Shown: positions 5,663-6,581 of the stretch, piece by piece
How positions within the stretch are numbered: the first letter of the stretch is position 1
Layout of the letters: the number at the start of each line of letters is the position of its first letter
Made by a program: the position numbers and the translations under genes
Assembly (NCBI GenBank): GCA_945901215.1
Contig: CAMDKE010000159.1
Coordinates: 1 to 6,581 of the forward strand
Direction of reading: 5' to 3'
DNA: 6,581 bases
DNA from: Comamonas sp. lk
Lineage (GTDB): Bacteria; Pseudomonadota; Gammaproteobacteria; Burkholderiales; Burkholderiaceae_C
Notes under the pieces: generated by a model
Databases searched by the model: none
Told to the model about the DNA's origin: nothing
What the model saw: the letters and a program-made list of their open reading frames with translations, nothing else

Positions 5663-6493
5663 TCACATCGCCCAGATGCGGGGCGAACTGGCGGCCATGC
5701 TCCAAAGCTGCACCCGCCAAGCCAGGCGAATCTGGCGCAGCAATCCCATCACGGCTTCCACCTGCGGCGCCACCACCCGCACCAACACGGTTTGCCCATT
5801 GGGGCTGGTGGCGCCCGCAGTCGGTGCCAGGGGGTGCGCAGCGATCACCTCACGCGCAGCGTCCAGCGCTTTTGCTTTGTAGGCGCGGTCCATCGCCTGG
5901 CCGCACACCAGATACATGGTGGCCCAGCATCGCATGCCCGCCAGTGCGGCTGGTCCGTTGAGCAAGACCGCGTCGTCAGCGCCCACGCGGCCGCGTTCCA
6001 GCCAGACGCCGGGCAGTTCTATGTGCTGCTGCACAAAGCCGTCCACAAACGGTAGGTCCGCGTGCGGCAGGCCCAGTGCGGTTACATCCCAGCCCATCAC
6101 CTGCGCCTGCGGCGCCAGCTCCAGGGTGAGCCGGTTTTCGGCACGGCAGCCGCTGTAGCAAATGGTCTCCAGCGGCAGCCACTCGATGCGCGCATCGCCC
6201 TCCAGCACCAGGTGCGTGCGCTGCAAGGCCAAGGCCTCGTCGCTACGGTAAAAGCGCGCCGCGCCTGGGGTGGTGATCAGGCCGTGGGTGCCCGCTGCCG
6301 CACGCACCTGCAGGTCCAAGGTGTCGCCACCCACCAGGCCGCCCGGTGGATGGACCAGCACGTTATGGCACACCGCATCACCCTCGGGGTAGAGGCTTTG
6401 CAGAATGCGCAGGGGGCCGCTATGCAGATGCTGCGCCACGGTGCGCAGGCCGTGACGTTCGTAGTCGAGTTGAAGTTGGGCGTGCCAGGACAT
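5663..6493 (-). CDS. ureD: UreD, urease accessory protein
   Basis: UreD (UreH) is a urease maturation protein that binds apo-urease and, with UreF and UreG, guides nickel insertion into the active site. This protein has 276 residues, normal for the family. Family-typical segments are HPPGGLVGGD (48-57), TTPGAARFYRS (74-84), WLPLETICYSGCRAENR (105-121) and, at the C-terminus, LRQIRLAWR with a terminal PRIWAM. The start at the ATG (6493-6491), giving MSWHAQLQLDYERHG, is preferred because it matches where UreD proteins usually begin. A TTG at 6523 would add 10 residues. Neither start has a clear Shine-Dalgarno. The gene points towards urtE, so it is not part of the urt transcript, and no other urease gene can follow it directly. 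Confidence 0.93.
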   Translation of the reverse strand: MSWHAQLQLDYERHGLRTVAQHLHSGPLRILQSLYPEGDAVCHNVLVHPPGGLVGGDTLDLQVRAAAGTHGLITTPGAARFYRSDEALALQRTHLVLEGDARIEWLPLETICYSGCRAENRLTLELAPQAQVMGWDVTALGLPHADLPFVDGFVQQHIELPGVWLERGRVGADDAVLLNGPAALAGMRCWATMYLVCGQAMDRAYKAKALDAAREVIAAHPLAPTAGATSPNGQTVLVRVVAPQVEAVMGLLRQIRLAWRVQLWSMAASSPRIWAM

Positions 6494-6581
6494 GGGTGAA
6501 ACAATATACCGAATTGCAGGCAAGCAAGGCGTCTGCGCCCAGGCTGCAGATGCGGCTCCAGACTAAGGTTCGCCCCGTGCC
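6494..6581. other. Upstream region of ureD, no gene identified
   Basis: Reading on the - strand, TATATT (6508-6503) resembles a -10 box but has no convincing -35 hexamer at 16-18 bp. A stop codon (TAG, 6565-6563) could close a - strand frame entering from the window edge, but only five codons are visible, so no call is made. Whether ureD has its own promoter or is the last gene of a longer - strand operon cannot be decided here. Confidence 0.4.

Noticed and set aside
6494..6523. TTG start adding 10 residues to UreD, and TATATT at 6508-6503 as its promoter
   Set aside because: The added residues do not match the usual UreD beginning. The TATATT has no acceptable -35 partner and would give an almost leaderless transcript.
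6563..6581. Possible 3' end of a - strand gene (five codons then TAG)
   Set aside because: Too short to identify; any random sequence would give a comparable frame.

Overview
This window carries the urea uptake (urt) ABC-transporter operon of a Gram-negative bacterium, followed by a convergent urease accessory gene. High GC content, the urt-ure gene set and the protein sequences suggest a betaproteobacterium of the order Burkholderiales, most likely Comamonadaceae-like (Rhodoferax/Polaromonas type). That placement is inference, because no marker gene is present.

Layout, left to right: the 3' end of urtA (periplasmic urea-binding protein, cut by the window edge); a 91-bp gap with a strong intrinsic-terminator-like hairpin; urtB (membrane permease); urtC (second permease); urtD and urtE (the two ATPases), all on the + strand. 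Then comes ureD (urease accessory protein) on the - strand, ending 27 bp from the end of urtE. urtB/urtC and urtC/urtD overlap by 4 bp (ATGA) and urtD/urtE are 4 bp apart, so urtBCDE reads as one translationally coupled unit. UrtA would capture urea in the periplasm, UrtB/UrtC form the channel, UrtD/UrtE hydrolyse ATP, and urease (matured with UreD) would split the urea in the cytoplasm.

The unusual part is the 5' end of urtB. About 606 bp of non-coding-type repeat DNA sits directly behind the third codon, flanked by an 8-bp direct repeat (TGAGATTC). It keeps the reading frame and adds 202 codons in front of what looks like the original signal peptide. Removing the insert and one copy of the 8-bp repeat restores a well-spaced ribosome binding site, ATG-AGA-TTC, a normal signal peptide and a 532-residue UrtB of normal family length. 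The insert holds two tandem 264-bp-period units. Each consists of two inverted hairpin modules around a diverged spacer, an architecture resembling REPINs/BIMEs. No transposase, CRISPR array, tRNA or rRNA was seen.
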